64,000 bases of DNA. Source: Pseudomonas sp. KUIN-1. Lineage in GTDB: Bacteria > Pseudomonadota > Gammaproteobacteria > Pseudomonadales > Pseudomonadaceae. The position numbers were made by a program, and so were the translations under genes. Location of the stretch: NCBI RefSeq assembly GCF_009176725.1, contig NZ_AP020337.1, positions 5,382,001 to 5,446,000 of the forward strand. The letters run 5' to 3'. Below are positions 44,605-52,823 of the stretch, piece by piece. How positions within the stretch are numbered: position 1 is the stretch's first letter; every line of letters starts with the position of its first letter. Under the pieces are notes generated by a model. It made no database searches, had not been told where the DNA came from, and saw only the letters and a list, made by a program, of their open reading frames with translations.

Positions 44605-44885
44605 AGCACGATCCGCAGTTCCGAGCGTTGACACCCAAATGGCATCAAGGCTATCGCTTTCAGTACGAGCCTGCGCAAAAGGCGCATGTGGTGCTTTACC
44701 CTGAAGGCATGATCAAACTCAATGAAAGCGCGGCCCTGATTGGCGGGCTGATCGATGGCAAGCGCACCATCGCCGCCATCATTGATGAGCTTCATCAGCA
44801 GTTCCCCAATGTTCCCGAACTGGGCATGGACGTCGACGAGTTCATGGAAGGCGCCAAAAAGAAAAACTGGATCGATCTTGTCTGA
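44601..44885 (+). CDS. pqqD: PqqA-binding chaperone PqqD
   Basis: 94 residues. Small winged-helix RRE-type peptide-binding protein that presents PqqA to PqqE; the LYPEGMIKLNESAALIGGLI core is typical. Overlaps pqqC by 4 bp and the pqqE start by 8 bp, indicating tight translational coupling. Confidence 0.96.
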   Translation: MKHDPQFRALTPKWHQGYRFQYEPAQKAHVVLYPEGMIKLNESAALIGGLIDGKRTIAAIIDELHQQFPNVPELGMDVDEFMEGAKKKNWIDLV

Positions 44886-46047
44886 CATAGCACCCGTCAC
44901 CAACACCCCGTACATACCGCCCACTCCCGAGGTCGGGCTGCCGCTGTGGCTGCTCGCCGAGCTGACCTATCGCTGCCCGTTGCAATGCCCGTATTGCTCC
45001 AACCCCCTGGATTTCGCCAAACAGGGCCAGGAGCTGAGCACCGAGCAGTGGTTCAAGGTCATGCAGGAAGCGCGGGAAATGGGTGCGGCGCAGATCGGTT
45101 TTTCCGGCGGCGAGCCGCTGGTGCGCCAGGACCTCGCCGAACTGATCGCCGAGGCGCGGCGTCTGGGCTTCTACACCAACCTGATCACCTCGGGCATCGG
45201 CCTTACCGAAGAGAAGATCATCGCCTTCAAGGAAGCAGGCCTGGACCACATCCAGATCAGCTTTCAGGCCAGCGACGAGCAGGTCAACAACATGCTCGCC
45301 GGCTCGAAAAAAGCCTTCGCGCAGAAGCTGGAAATGGCCCGAGCGGTGAAAAGGCATGGCTACCCAATGGTGCTGAACTTCGTGACCCACCGTCACAACA
45401 TCGACCGTATCGACAAGATCATCGAGCTGTGTCTCGCGCTGGAAGCGGACTTCGTCGAACTGGCGACCTGTCAGTTCTATGGCTGGGCGCACCTGAATCG
45501 CCTCGGCTTGCTGCCGACCAAAGATCAACTGGTCCGCGCCGAAGCCGTCACCAACGAATACCGCGCCCGGCTGGAGGCAGAAAATCATCCGTGCAAACTG
45601 ATTTTCGTCACCCCTGATTATTACGAAGAACGTCCCAAAGCCTGCATGAACGGCTGGGGCAATATCTTCCTGACCGTGACACCGGATGGCACGGCGCTGC
45701 CCTGCCACGGCGCGCGGCAGATGCCGATCCAGTTCCCCAACGTACGCGATCACAGCATGCAGCACATCTGGTACGACTCGTTCGGCTTCAATCGCTTCCG
45801 CGGCTACGACTGGATGCCCGAGCCGTGCCGTTCGTGTGACGAGAAGGAAAAGGACTTCGGCGGCTGTCGCTGCCAGGCCTTCATGCTGACCGGCGACGCC
45901 GCCAATGCCGACCCGGTGTGCAGCAAATCCTATCACCACGGGATTATCACTCAGGCTCGTGACGAGTCCGAAACCGCTACTCAAACCATTGAAGAGCTGG
46001 CCTTTCGCAATGACCGAAACTCACGACTCATCGCAAAATCCTCCTGA
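44878..46047 (+). CDS. pqqE: PqqA radical-SAM cross-linking enzyme PqqE
   Basis: 389 residues from a TTG start inside the pqqD 3' end (SDIAPVTNTPYIPPTPEVGL). No ATG lies near the family N-terminus; the upstream frame only shadows pqqD. Radical-SAM motif CPLQCPYCSNPLDF, GGEP at GFSGGEPLVRQDL, and a C-terminal SPASM cluster region (CHGARQMP, CRSCDEKEKDFGGCRCQ). It forms the Glu-Tyr C-C bond in PqqA. Confidence 0.95.
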   Translation: MSDIAPVTNTPYIPPTPEVGLPLWLLAELTYRCPLQCPYCSNPLDFAKQGQELSTEQWFKVMQEAREMGAAQIGFSGGEPLVRQDLAELIAEARRLGFYTNLITSGIGLTEEKIIAFKEAGLDHIQISFQASDEQVNNMLAGSKKAFAQKLEMARAVKRHGYPMVLNFVTHRHNIDRIDKIIELCLALEADFVELATCQFYGWAHLNRLGLLPTKDQLVRAEAVTNEYRARLEAENHPCKLIFVTPDYYEERPKACMNGWGNIFLTVTPDGTALPCHGARQMPIQFPNVRDHSMQHIWYDSFGFNRFRGYDWMPEPCRSCDEKEKDFGGCRCQAFMLTGDAANADPVCSKSYHHGIITQARDESETATQTIEELAFRNDRNSRLIAKSS

Positions 46048-47836
46048 CCGCCTGAGCGCCGCCCAGGCGGTCGCTGCAGGCGTCGACTTCGCCGAACTGG
46101 ATGTCAGCTCGGCGGGCCTGTTCTGGAACGAATACCGCCCCGAAGACGGCGCGAGCCGCATCTGGCACTGGTACGCCAACAGCAAGCGCTGCCTGACGCC
46201 ACAAGGTTTCAGCGTACGCAGTCGGGTGTATGAATACGGTGGTGGTTCGTTCTGCCTCGCCGACGACGCCGTAGTCTTCGTCAACGAGCGCGACCAGCAA
46301 CTGTATCGACAGGCCCTGGACGCCAGCGAGCCGGTGGCGCTGACCGAGGGCGACAAGCGCTACGGCGGCGTGTTCTTCAGCGGCGGCCGGATTCTGGCCG
46401 TTGAAGAGGACCGCAACACGCATCGACTGGTGGCTATCGAGCTGGCTGACGGCAAGCGCCAGTTACTGGCCGAAGGCGCTGATTTTTACTCATCGCCAAT
46501 TGTCAGTGCCGACGGCAGGCGCCTGGCCTGGATCGAATGGCAGCGCCCGCATCAGCCGTGGACCAGCACCCGTTTGATGTGTGCAACGAAACAGGACGAC
46601 GGCAACTGGGCCGCTGCGCAGTGCATCGCAGGTGACGGTGCGCAAGAGTCTCTGCAACAGCCGCGCTTCGATGCCCATGGGCGTCTGTATTGCCTGACTG
46701 ATCGCGCGGGTTTCTGGCAGCCCTGGGGCGAATCGCCTTCCGGGTTTGCGCCGCTTCCCGCCCGTCCGGCGGATCATGCTTCCGCGCCGTGGCAAATGGG
46801 CAGTTGCACCTGGCTGCCGATCAACGATGGTTACCTGGCGAGCTGGTTTGCAGACGGTTCAAGTGTTCTTGGGCTGTGTCAGGCCAGCGGCAGCGTCGAG
46901 GATTTCAGCGCGGGTTACAGCCGCTTTCGCAGCCTCGCCATTGACGAAGAGTTCGTCTATTGCATCGCCGCCTCGGCCATCAGCACCTCAGCGGTACTGG
47001 CCATTTCTCGCCACGACGCCAGTGTTCAGGTGCTTGCCGGAGGCGGGTCGCCGCTGCCGGCCGATCAGATCAGCCGTCCTCAGACGTTGCGTTACCCCAG
47101 TGGCGGGGCCGAGGCTCATGGCTACTTCTATCCGGCCATGACCGGCGCAGAAAAACCGCCGCTGGTGGTGTTCATCCATGGCGGCCCGACCTCTGCGTGC
47201 TACCCGGTGCTGGACCCGCGCATTCAGTACTGGACGCACCGCGGCTTCGCCGTCGCAGACCTCAATTATCGCGGCAGCAGCGGCTACGGTCGCGTGTACC
47301 GGCAAGGCCTGCACCTCACCTGGGGCGTGGCGGACGTCGAAGATGCCTGTGCAGTCGTGAAACATCTGGCCGAGCGCGGCTTGATCGACGAACGACAGGC
47401 TTTCATTCGCGGCGGCAGTGCCGGTGGCTACACCACGCTCTGCGCGTTGGCCTTCCGCGACGTATTCCGCGCAGGGGCCAGCCTTTACGGCGTCAGCGAC
47501 CCGGTAGCACTGGCCAGGGCGACGCATAAATTCGAGGGTGATTATCTGGACTGGCTGATCGGCGATCCCGACAAGGACATCGAGCGCTATCAGGCTCGTA
47601 CGCCCCTGCTGCACGCCGACAGCATCAAAGTGCCGGTGATTTTCTTTCAGGGCGAACTGGATGCCGTGGTGGTTCCGGAACAGACCCGGTCCATGCTCAA
47701 GGCCTTGCAGGACAACGGTATCAAGACCGAAGCGCACTTCTATGCGGACGAGCATCATGGGTTCCGCAAGGCAAACAACCTGGCAGATGCGCTGGAGAAG
47801 GAATGGCGTTTCTATCGGGATGTGCTGGATGCCTGA
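46010..47836 (+). CDS. S9 family prolyl oligopeptidase-like serine peptidase in the pqq operon
   Basis: 608 residues from MTETHDSSQNPPDRLSAAQA, overlapping the end of pqqE by 38 bp. The N-terminal beta-propeller (about 1-350) is followed by an alpha/beta-hydrolase domain: VFIHGGPTSACYP, the nucleophile in RGGSAGGYTTL, Asp in GELDAVVVPEQ and His in DEHHGFRK. No signal peptide, so cytoplasmic. The overlap with pqqE ties it to PQQ synthesis; processing of PqqA fragments is the obvious guess, possibly with PqqF. A strong terminator follows. Confidence 0.9.
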   Translation: MTETHDSSQNPPDRLSAAQAVAAGVDFAELDVSSAGLFWNEYRPEDGASRIWHWYANSKRCLTPQGFSVRSRVYEYGGGSFCLADDAVVFVNERDQQLYRQALDASEPVALTEGDKRYGGVFFSGGRILAVEEDRNTHRLVAIELADGKRQLLAEGADFYSSPIVSADGRRLAWIEWQRPHQPWTSTRLMCATKQDDGNWAAAQCIAGDGAQESLQQPRFDAHGRLYCLTDRAGFWQPWGESPSGFAPLPARPADHASAPWQMGSCTWLPINDGYLASWFADGSSVLGLCQASGSVEDFSAGYSRFRSLAIDEEFVYCIAASAISTSAVLAISRHDASVQVLAGGGSPLPADQISRPQTLRYPSGGAEAHGYFYPAMTGAEKPPLVVFIHGGPTSACYPVLDPRIQYWTHRGFAVADLNYRGSSGYGRVYRQGLHLTWGVADVEDACAVVKHLAERGLIDERQAFIRGGSAGGYTTLCALAFRDVFRAGASLYGVSDPVALARATHKFEGDYLDWLIGDPDKDIERYQARTPLLHADSIKVPVIFFQGELDAVVVPEQTRSMLKALQDNGIKTEAHFYADEHHGFRKANNLADALEKEWRFYRDVLDA

Positions 47837-47847
47837 TCAGGCCGTGT

Positions 47848-47873
47848 GATCGTTCCCGCGTCAGGGAACGATC
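47848..47873 (+). terminator. Hairpin ending the pqq operon
   Basis: GATCGTTCCC and GGGAACGATC form a ten-base perfect stem with a six-base loop, 12 bp after the peptidase stop. It lacks a long T-run but stands between convergent genes and may serve both. Confidence 0.65.
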
Positions 47874-47891
47874 AGCGTGTGCAGCGAGGTG

Positions 47892-48053
47892 TTACTTGCG
47901 CGAAACGATGATGTAGATCGCGTGGATGATGCCGGGGATGTAACCCAGCAGGGTCAGCAGGATATTCAACCAAAAAGCGCCAGCAAAGCCTACTTGCATG
48001 AACACGCCTACCGGAGGCAGCAGAATGGCGAAAATGATACGAATGATGTCCAT
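47892..48053 (-). CDS. Pmp3/YqaE-family small membrane protein
   Basis: 53 residues, starting MDIIRIIFAILLPPVGVFMQ and ending with YIPGIIHAIYIIVSRK. Two hydrophobic helices with a Pro-Pro-Val-Gly kink are the Pmp3/YqaE signature. Members are stress-induced inner-membrane proteolipids that affect membrane potential. AGGAG lies eight bases before the ATG. Monocistronic. Confidence 0.92.
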   Translation of the reverse strand: MDIIRIIFAILLPPVGVFMQVGFAGAFWLNILLTLLGYIPGIIHAIYIIVSRK

Positions 48054-48246
48054 GAAAAGCTCCTGATTGATTGGCTCTGATTGGCCATACAGCTAATCGA
48101 CCCTGCCCGGCGGCGAGGGTTCAACCAGCTCTGGCACCGCGCCATTATTCTTTCTCGGGAGAGGATCAGGACAAGCATTGCACTGCGGGCACAACATCGT
48201 GTGCTGCGAGCAGAAAGAACATCGAATCGTTAAAACGCAAACAAAG

Positions 48247-48270
48247 AAAACCCCGCCGAAGCGGGGCTTT
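48247..48270 (-). terminator. Terminator of the acyl-CoA dehydrogenase gene (leftward)
   Basis: On the minus strand AAGCCCCGC-TTCG-GCGGGG is followed by TTTTCTTTG. It lies about 190 bp past the stop of the dehydrogenase at 48457. Between 48054 and 48456 there is otherwise no gene. Confidence 0.82.
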
Positions 48271-48425
48271 CCAGACTGTTTCCCTGATTTCCCTTTCACC
48301 CCGCCATCCTGGCAGGCTTCCCTACGTGTCCCTGTTATGTCTTGTTGCGCGTCCTGCGCTACGTCCATGAACAAAGATTAACTTTGGATCCCTTTCTTGG
48401 GAAGAGGCCAATTGGCGTCACGTAG

Positions 48426-48443
48426 TGTAAGCAAATGCTTACA
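48426..48443. other. Palindrome just after the acyl-CoA dehydrogenase stop
   Basis: TGTAAGCA-AA-TGCTTACA, a perfect inverted repeat of eight bases with two in the centre. It is more like a protein-binding palindrome than a terminator, but it lies at the 3' end of the gene. Role unknown. Confidence 0.35.
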
Positions 48444-48456
48444 AGACTTTTCCAGG

Positions 48457-50235
48457 TCAGAATTGTGACGCCTTCAACAGGTACAGCGACTCGCTGCCCG
48501 CGCGTACCGAGGCATCCAGCGAGTGAATACGCGGCAGCAGACGTGCGAAGTAGAAGCGTGCGGTCCCCAGTTTGCTTGCGTAGAACTCCTCCTGCTGCTC
48601 TTTACCCAGTGCTGCCTTGGCCATCATGGCCCACATGTAGGCATACGCGGTGTAACCGAACAGATGCAGATATTCCACAGAGGCCGCACCGATTTCATTG
48701 GGGTTGTTGCGCGAGCGATCCAGCACCCAGCCGGTTAGCTCATCGAGCATGTTCAAGGCTTTGCTCAGCGGCTGAGTGAACTCGCTGAGCGCGTTGTCCG
48801 AGCCGGTGATGAACTGGCGGACTTCATCGGAGAACAGCTGATAGAACGCGCCATTCGAGCCGACGATCTTGCGCCCGACCAGGTCCAGCGCCTGAATGCC
48901 GTTGGTGCCCTCGTAGATCTGCGTGATACGCACGTCACGCACCAGTTGTTCCTGGCCCCACTCGCGGATGTAACCATGGCCGCCGAATACCTGCTGGCCA
49001 TGCACGGTGGTTTCCAGACCGATATCACTCAGGAACGCTTTGGAGACCGGTGTCAGCAGCGCCGCCAGATCATCGGCACGCTTGCGCGCGGTATCGTCTT
49101 CGCTGAACTTGGCAATATCCAGTTGCAGGGCGACGTAGCTGGAAAACGCCCGACCGCCTTCGTTGAAGGCTTTCATGGTCAACAGCATGCGACGCACGTC
49201 AGGATGCACGATGATCGGGTCAGCGGCCTTGTCCTTGTTCTGCGCACCGGTCGGGGCGCGGCTCTGCAGACGGTCCTGCGCATACTCGACGGCGGCCTGA
49301 TAAGAGCGCACGCCAGACGCCAGGCCCTGGATACCGACGCCGAGGCGCTCGTAGTTCATCATCGTAAACATCGCCGCCAGCCCTTTGTTAGGCTCGCCGA
49401 TCAGGTAACCGGTGGCGGCGTCGAAGTTCATCACGCACGTCGCCGACGCCTGGATGCCCATCTTGTGCTCGATCGAGCCACAACTGACGGTGTTGCGCTC
49501 GCCGAGGCTGCCGTCGTCACCAACCATGAACTTGGGCACCAGAAACAGCGAGATGCCCTTCGGGCCAGGCGGAGCATCCGGCAACTTGGCCAGTACCAGA
49601 TGGATGATGTTTTCGGTCAGGTCGTGTTCGCCACCGGTAATGAAAATCTTGCTGCCGGTGATCTGGTAGGCACCGTCCGCCTGGGGTTCGGCGCGCGTGC
49701 GAATAATGCCCAGGTCAGTACCGGCGTGGGCCTCGGTCAGGCACATCGACCCGGCCCAGACGCCCGAATACATATTGGGCAGAAATTTGTTCTTGAGCTC
49801 CTCGGTCGCGTGGGTGTCTATCGACACGCAGGCGCCGGAGGTGAGCATCGCGTACAGACCGAACGCCAGGCTGGCAGAGTTGAGCATCTCTTCGACCTGA
49901 GCCGACACCACCTTGGGCATGCCCATGCCGCCAAATTCGGGGTTACCGCCCACACCGACCCAGCCGCCTTCGGCGTAGATCTTATAGGCCTCGGGAAAAC
50001 CGGCAGGTGTGGTGACGACGGTGTCCTTCCAGTGGCAGCCCTCCTCGTCACCGTTGCGGCTCAGCGGCGCAATGGTCTTGCTGGTCACTTTACCGGCTTC
50101 TTCGAGAATGGCTTCGACCGTTTCGACGTCGACTGTTTCGGCCAGCTCGGGCAGTTGAGCCCAGAGCTTTGAAACCTCGAAGACTTCATTGAGGACGAAG
50201 CGCATATCGCGCAGTGGCGCTTTATAGTCAGCCAT
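48457..50235 (-). CDS. Acyl-CoA dehydrogenase (long FadE-like form)
   Basis: 592 residues from MADYKAPLRDMRFVLNEVFE, the conserved start of this subfamily; the upstream in-frame ATG adds MFTRFA only. The FAD/acyl-CoA-binding core has MCLTEAHAGTDLG and YQITGSKIFITGGEHD, and EWGQEQLVRDVRITQIYEGT with the conserved Arg and the Glu/Thr pair near 430-450. A C-terminal extension typical of about 600-residue dehydrogenases follows. Likely acts on medium- to long-chain or methylthio-propionyl-CoA; P. aeruginosa has similar adjacent paralogues. A second copy lies at 52824-54629, separated by a diguanylate cyclase. Confidence 0.93.
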   Translation of the reverse strand: MADYKAPLRDMRFVLNEVFEVSKLWAQLPELAETVDVETVEAILEEAGKVTSKTIAPLSRNGDEEGCHWKDTVVTTPAGFPEAYKIYAEGGWVGVGGNPEFGGMGMPKVVSAQVEEMLNSASLAFGLYAMLTSGACVSIDTHATEELKNKFLPNMYSGVWAGSMCLTEAHAGTDLGIIRTRAEPQADGAYQITGSKIFITGGEHDLTENIIHLVLAKLPDAPPGPKGISLFLVPKFMVGDDGSLGERNTVSCGSIEHKMGIQASATCVMNFDAATGYLIGEPNKGLAAMFTMMNYERLGVGIQGLASGVRSYQAAVEYAQDRLQSRAPTGAQNKDKAADPIIVHPDVRRMLLTMKAFNEGGRAFSSYVALQLDIAKFSEDDTARKRADDLAALLTPVSKAFLSDIGLETTVHGQQVFGGHGYIREWGQEQLVRDVRITQIYEGTNGIQALDLVGRKIVGSNGAFYQLFSDEVRQFITGSDNALSEFTQPLSKALNMLDELTGWVLDRSRNNPNEIGAASVEYLHLFGYTAYAYMWAMMAKAALGKEQQEEFYASKLGTARFYFARLLPRIHSLDASVRAGSESLYLLKASQF

Positions 50236-50359
50236 GGCAAACCTCGTGAACACGGATCGAAATGCTTTGGGAAGCCGATCGATGCATCCAGCGACGCAGA
50301 TCAGCAGTCGAGTTCCACGAGTCTAACCGAACAACATTTCAGAGACATAGGGTCGTGTC

Positions 50360-50375
50360 ATGACTGAATAGTCAT
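50360..50375. promoter_or_regulatory. Palindrome between the acyl-CoA dehydrogenase and the GGDEF gene
   Basis: ATGACT-GAAT-AGTCAT, perfect six-base arms, about 125 bp upstream of the dehydrogenase start. It does not match the PsrA consensus seen upstream of the paralogue, so the regulator is unknown. Confidence 0.35.
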
Positions 50376-50404
50376 AACAGGTCACGGGAAGTACCAGGGT
50401 TTGC

Positions 50405-51703
50405 TCAGGTTGCCGCTTCAGTCGTGCGCACAGCGCCGCGTCGGTTCAACTGCCCGTAAGCCACCACACAATTGCGCCCGGCGCCCTTGGCTGCATACAG
50501 CGCCTGGTCGGCGCTTTTGAGCACTTCTTCGGGCGTGCGATGCTCCGGCTGGCGTTCGGCAACGCCGATACTCACCGTCACCGACACGCTGCCAGCCTGC
50601 GCGCCGCTTCGACGCTGTCGGCCTTGCTGGTCGTCCTGAGGGCGATTGTCCTTGTTGCGCAGCTGAATCTCGTAACTGGCGATGGTCTCGCGGATGGCTT
50701 CCAGATGCGGCATGCACTCATCGATGCTCTTGGCGGCGAACACAATGGCGAACTCCTCACCCCCATAGCGATAGGCCTTGCCGCCACCATTGGTGATTTT
50801 TGACAGCTTGCTGGCCACCAGACGCAGCACCTGATCGCCCACATCGTGGCCGTGGGTGTCATTGAATTTCTTGAAGTGATCCACGTCGCTCATCGCCAGC
50901 ACATAGTTGCGACCCAGACGCTGCATGCGCTCATTGAGCGCCCGACGCCCAGGCAGCCCGGTAAGCTCGTCGCGGAAGGCCATCTGATAAGCCTCGTGAG
51001 CGACGGCAGCGGCAATCATCAGCATCACCTGGCTGCAAAGTATGTTCAGCGTGAACGGCAGGATGAAGGTCTTGGGCAATGCCCAGAGCAAACCCAGCAG
51101 GCCGACGATCTGCGCCGCATGCAGCGGTCGCGGCTTTTCCAGGTATTGCCAGATCAGCACCGCGAACGACACCAGAAACATCGCATAAGACAGCTGAATC
51201 AGGCTCATCCATGCGCCATGCAGGACAGGCCAGCGGATGTCGGCCAGCCAGACTTGCAGCTCGACCGGATAACTTTGCTCAAGCCCCACCGCCACGCCGC
51301 CCAGCGCCACCAGCACCGCGAGCCGCGCAACCATGTCCTGGAACAGATGCGTTCGTTCCTCCCATGCCGCATATAACCCGAACAGCAGCGGCAGCAGCAG
51401 GCAGACCAGGTGAAAGATCACCGCCGCATCCTCGCGGACCTTGCCGTGGTCGCGGTAGTAATCGGTCTGGGTGTCGAGCAGGTAGTAGGCGATATACACC
51501 GTGAGCATCAGAAACAGCTCGCGCTGACGTCGATAAACACAGCAATACGCACCGCCCAACAGAAGAACCAGAGTAGGAAGCACGTTGAACAGCGAGGTGA
51601 AGAAGACGTTCAGGTCCTTTACGTACGCAGCCGCCAGCCCCGCCACCAGCAAACCCAGTGAAGGCAGAAAATGACTCAAGCGTGCAGCTGATGGACGCAA
51701 CAA
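50405..51703 (-). CDS. Membrane-bound GGDEF diguanylate cyclase
   Basis: 432 residues. The first 230 carry six or seven hydrophobic helices forming a membrane sensor; the C-terminal GGDEF domain (about 240-410) has RDELTGLPGRRALNERM and YRYGGEEFAIVF (active GGEEF form). No EAL domain. A basic, low-complexity loop (NKDNRPQDDQQGRQRRSG) interrupts the domain just after the signature. It should make c-di-GMP in response to an unknown membrane signal. It lies between two acyl-CoA dehydrogenase genes in the same orientation. Confidence 0.9.
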   Translation of the reverse strand: MLRPSAARLSHFLPSLGLLVAGLAAAYVKDLNVFFTSLFNVLPTLVLLLGGAYCCVYRRQRELFLMLTVYIAYYLLDTQTDYYRDHGKVREDAAVIFHLVCLLLPLLFGLYAAWEERTHLFQDMVARLAVLVALGGVAVGLEQSYPVELQVWLADIRWPVLHGAWMSLIQLSYAMFLVSFAVLIWQYLEKPRPLHAAQIVGLLGLLWALPKTFILPFTLNILCSQVMLMIAAAVAHEAYQMAFRDELTGLPGRRALNERMQRLGRNYVLAMSDVDHFKKFNDTHGHDVGDQVLRLVASKLSKITNGGGKAYRYGGEEFAIVFAAKSIDECMPHLEAIRETIASYEIQLRNKDNRPQDDQQGRQRRSGAQAGSVSVTVSIGVAERQPEHRTPEEVLKSADQALYAAKGAGRNCVVAYGQLNRRGAVRTTEAAT

Positions 51704-51939
51704 AAGGGGTTATCTCCTACCCGGCATCTGGATGACTGGCTGGCCTAATGGCATTGTGCCCTTCGTCAGCGAACAATGCATCGGCAGGATCAATAAACAA
51801 CTTAATTTCTGTAACGGCAGGAAGTGGGAAATGTTTATTGCGGGCTTCCCGTGCCCGTACGTTGGCATGCAGTTCGTGACGCTCTAGGTCGTGCTGCAGC
51901 GCAAAGTCATGCTTTACCTGTCATCACTGCACATAAAAG

Positions 51940-52290
51940 CGCTTTGTTATCGCGATGGCACAGACGACGCAGAGTGCGACGTTAGTGACGGCTGAGTCCT
52001 GGCGCTGATCCGGCGGTAACTCGGCAAGGATGCCGAGTTAGCCGCATCCGGGCCATGGATGGCCCGTTGCGGCGACCCCCGGATCAGTGACAGGGCAAAG
52101 GAACCCGACGAAGTCGGGCCGGAAACGGAGCTGCGGGCTTTGCCTACTTTGGCCCCATCAAAGTAGGTCGCCGAGGGGCGAAAAGGTGACCTGAGTCGAA
52201 CCCCAATCCACCCGACATCGCAGAGCCCTGTGTGACGCAGAGCGTCACGAACTGCATTCCCACGCGGAGCGTGAGGAACGATAGTCATCA
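51940..52290. repeat. Structured intergenic repeat, copy 1
   Basis: About 350 bp matching 52328-52680 at an offset of 388 bp. It contains an outer stem (CTGATCCGG...CCGGATCAG) enclosing a hairpin TAACTCGGC-AAGGAT-GCCGAGTTA and a second hairpin CGGGCC-ATGGAT-GGCCCG, then CCCGAC-GAA-GTCGGG, CCTACTTTG...CAAAGTAGG and GTGACGC-AGA-GCGTCAC. Arms differ from copy 2 by paired changes. Open frames on the minus strand are by-products. The preceding 230 bp (51710-51940) show nothing else. Confidence 0.85.
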
Positions 52291-52327
52291 GGTTCCGGGC
52301 CGTGCCTCTAGCCCGACTACTCTAAAG

Positions 52328-52680
52328 TGCTTTTCGGACACGATGGCATAGACGACGCAGAGTGCGACGTAAGTGACGGCTGAGTCCTGGCGCTGATCCG
52401 GGGGTAGCCTGGCAGGACGCCAGGCTAGCCGCACCGGGCCATGGAGGGCCCGTTGCGGCGACCCCCGGATCAGTGACAGGGCGAAGGAACCCGACGAAGT
52501 CGGGCCGGAAACCGGAGCGAAAGGTTTTGGTTACTTTGGCCTCATCAAAGTAACTCGCCGAGGGGCGAAAAGGTGACCTGAGCCGAGCCCAAACCCACCT
52601 GATGTCGCAGAACCGCTGTGTGACGCAGAGCGTCACGAAATGCATTCCCACGCGGAGCGTGCGGAACGAGAGGTCTCCTG
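52328..52680. repeat. Structured intergenic repeat, copy 2
   Basis: Same architecture as copy 1. The outer stem is CTGATCCGGGGGT...ACCCCCGGATCAG, the inner hairpin TAGCCTGGC-AGGAC-GCCAGGCTA, and the later stem GTTACTTTG...CAAAGTAAC. Stems are kept although their sequences differ from copy 1. Confidence 0.85.
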
Positions 52681-52775
52681 GAGAACACGCCTCGTGACTA
52701 TGCGCGTGGCCAGGGTTCCTTCTCAGGTCTCGCCAGGGATTCGATTACAGCCATGCGCTAAAACGCACCCATAAA

Positions 52776-52806
52776 AAAACCGCCTGATCAGCGATCAGGC
52801 GGTTTT
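52776..52806 (-). terminator. Terminator of the second acyl-CoA dehydrogenase gene (leftward)
   Basis: AAAACCGCCTGATC pairs perfectly with GATCAGGCGGTTTT around a three-base loop, and the minus strand then continues with more T residues. It is 18 bp beyond the stop at 52824. Confidence 0.93.
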
Positions 52807-52823
52807 CATGACAGCAGCGACGC

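Noticed and set aside
45905..46009. Longer start for the S9 peptidase inside pqqE
   Set aside because: No family similarity before MTETHD, and it would overlap pqqE by over 140 bp.
51947..52651. Two similar minus-strand ORFs of 113 and 109 codons
   Set aside because: They lie wholly inside the structured repeats, whose stems change in paired fashion; coding is less likely than structure.
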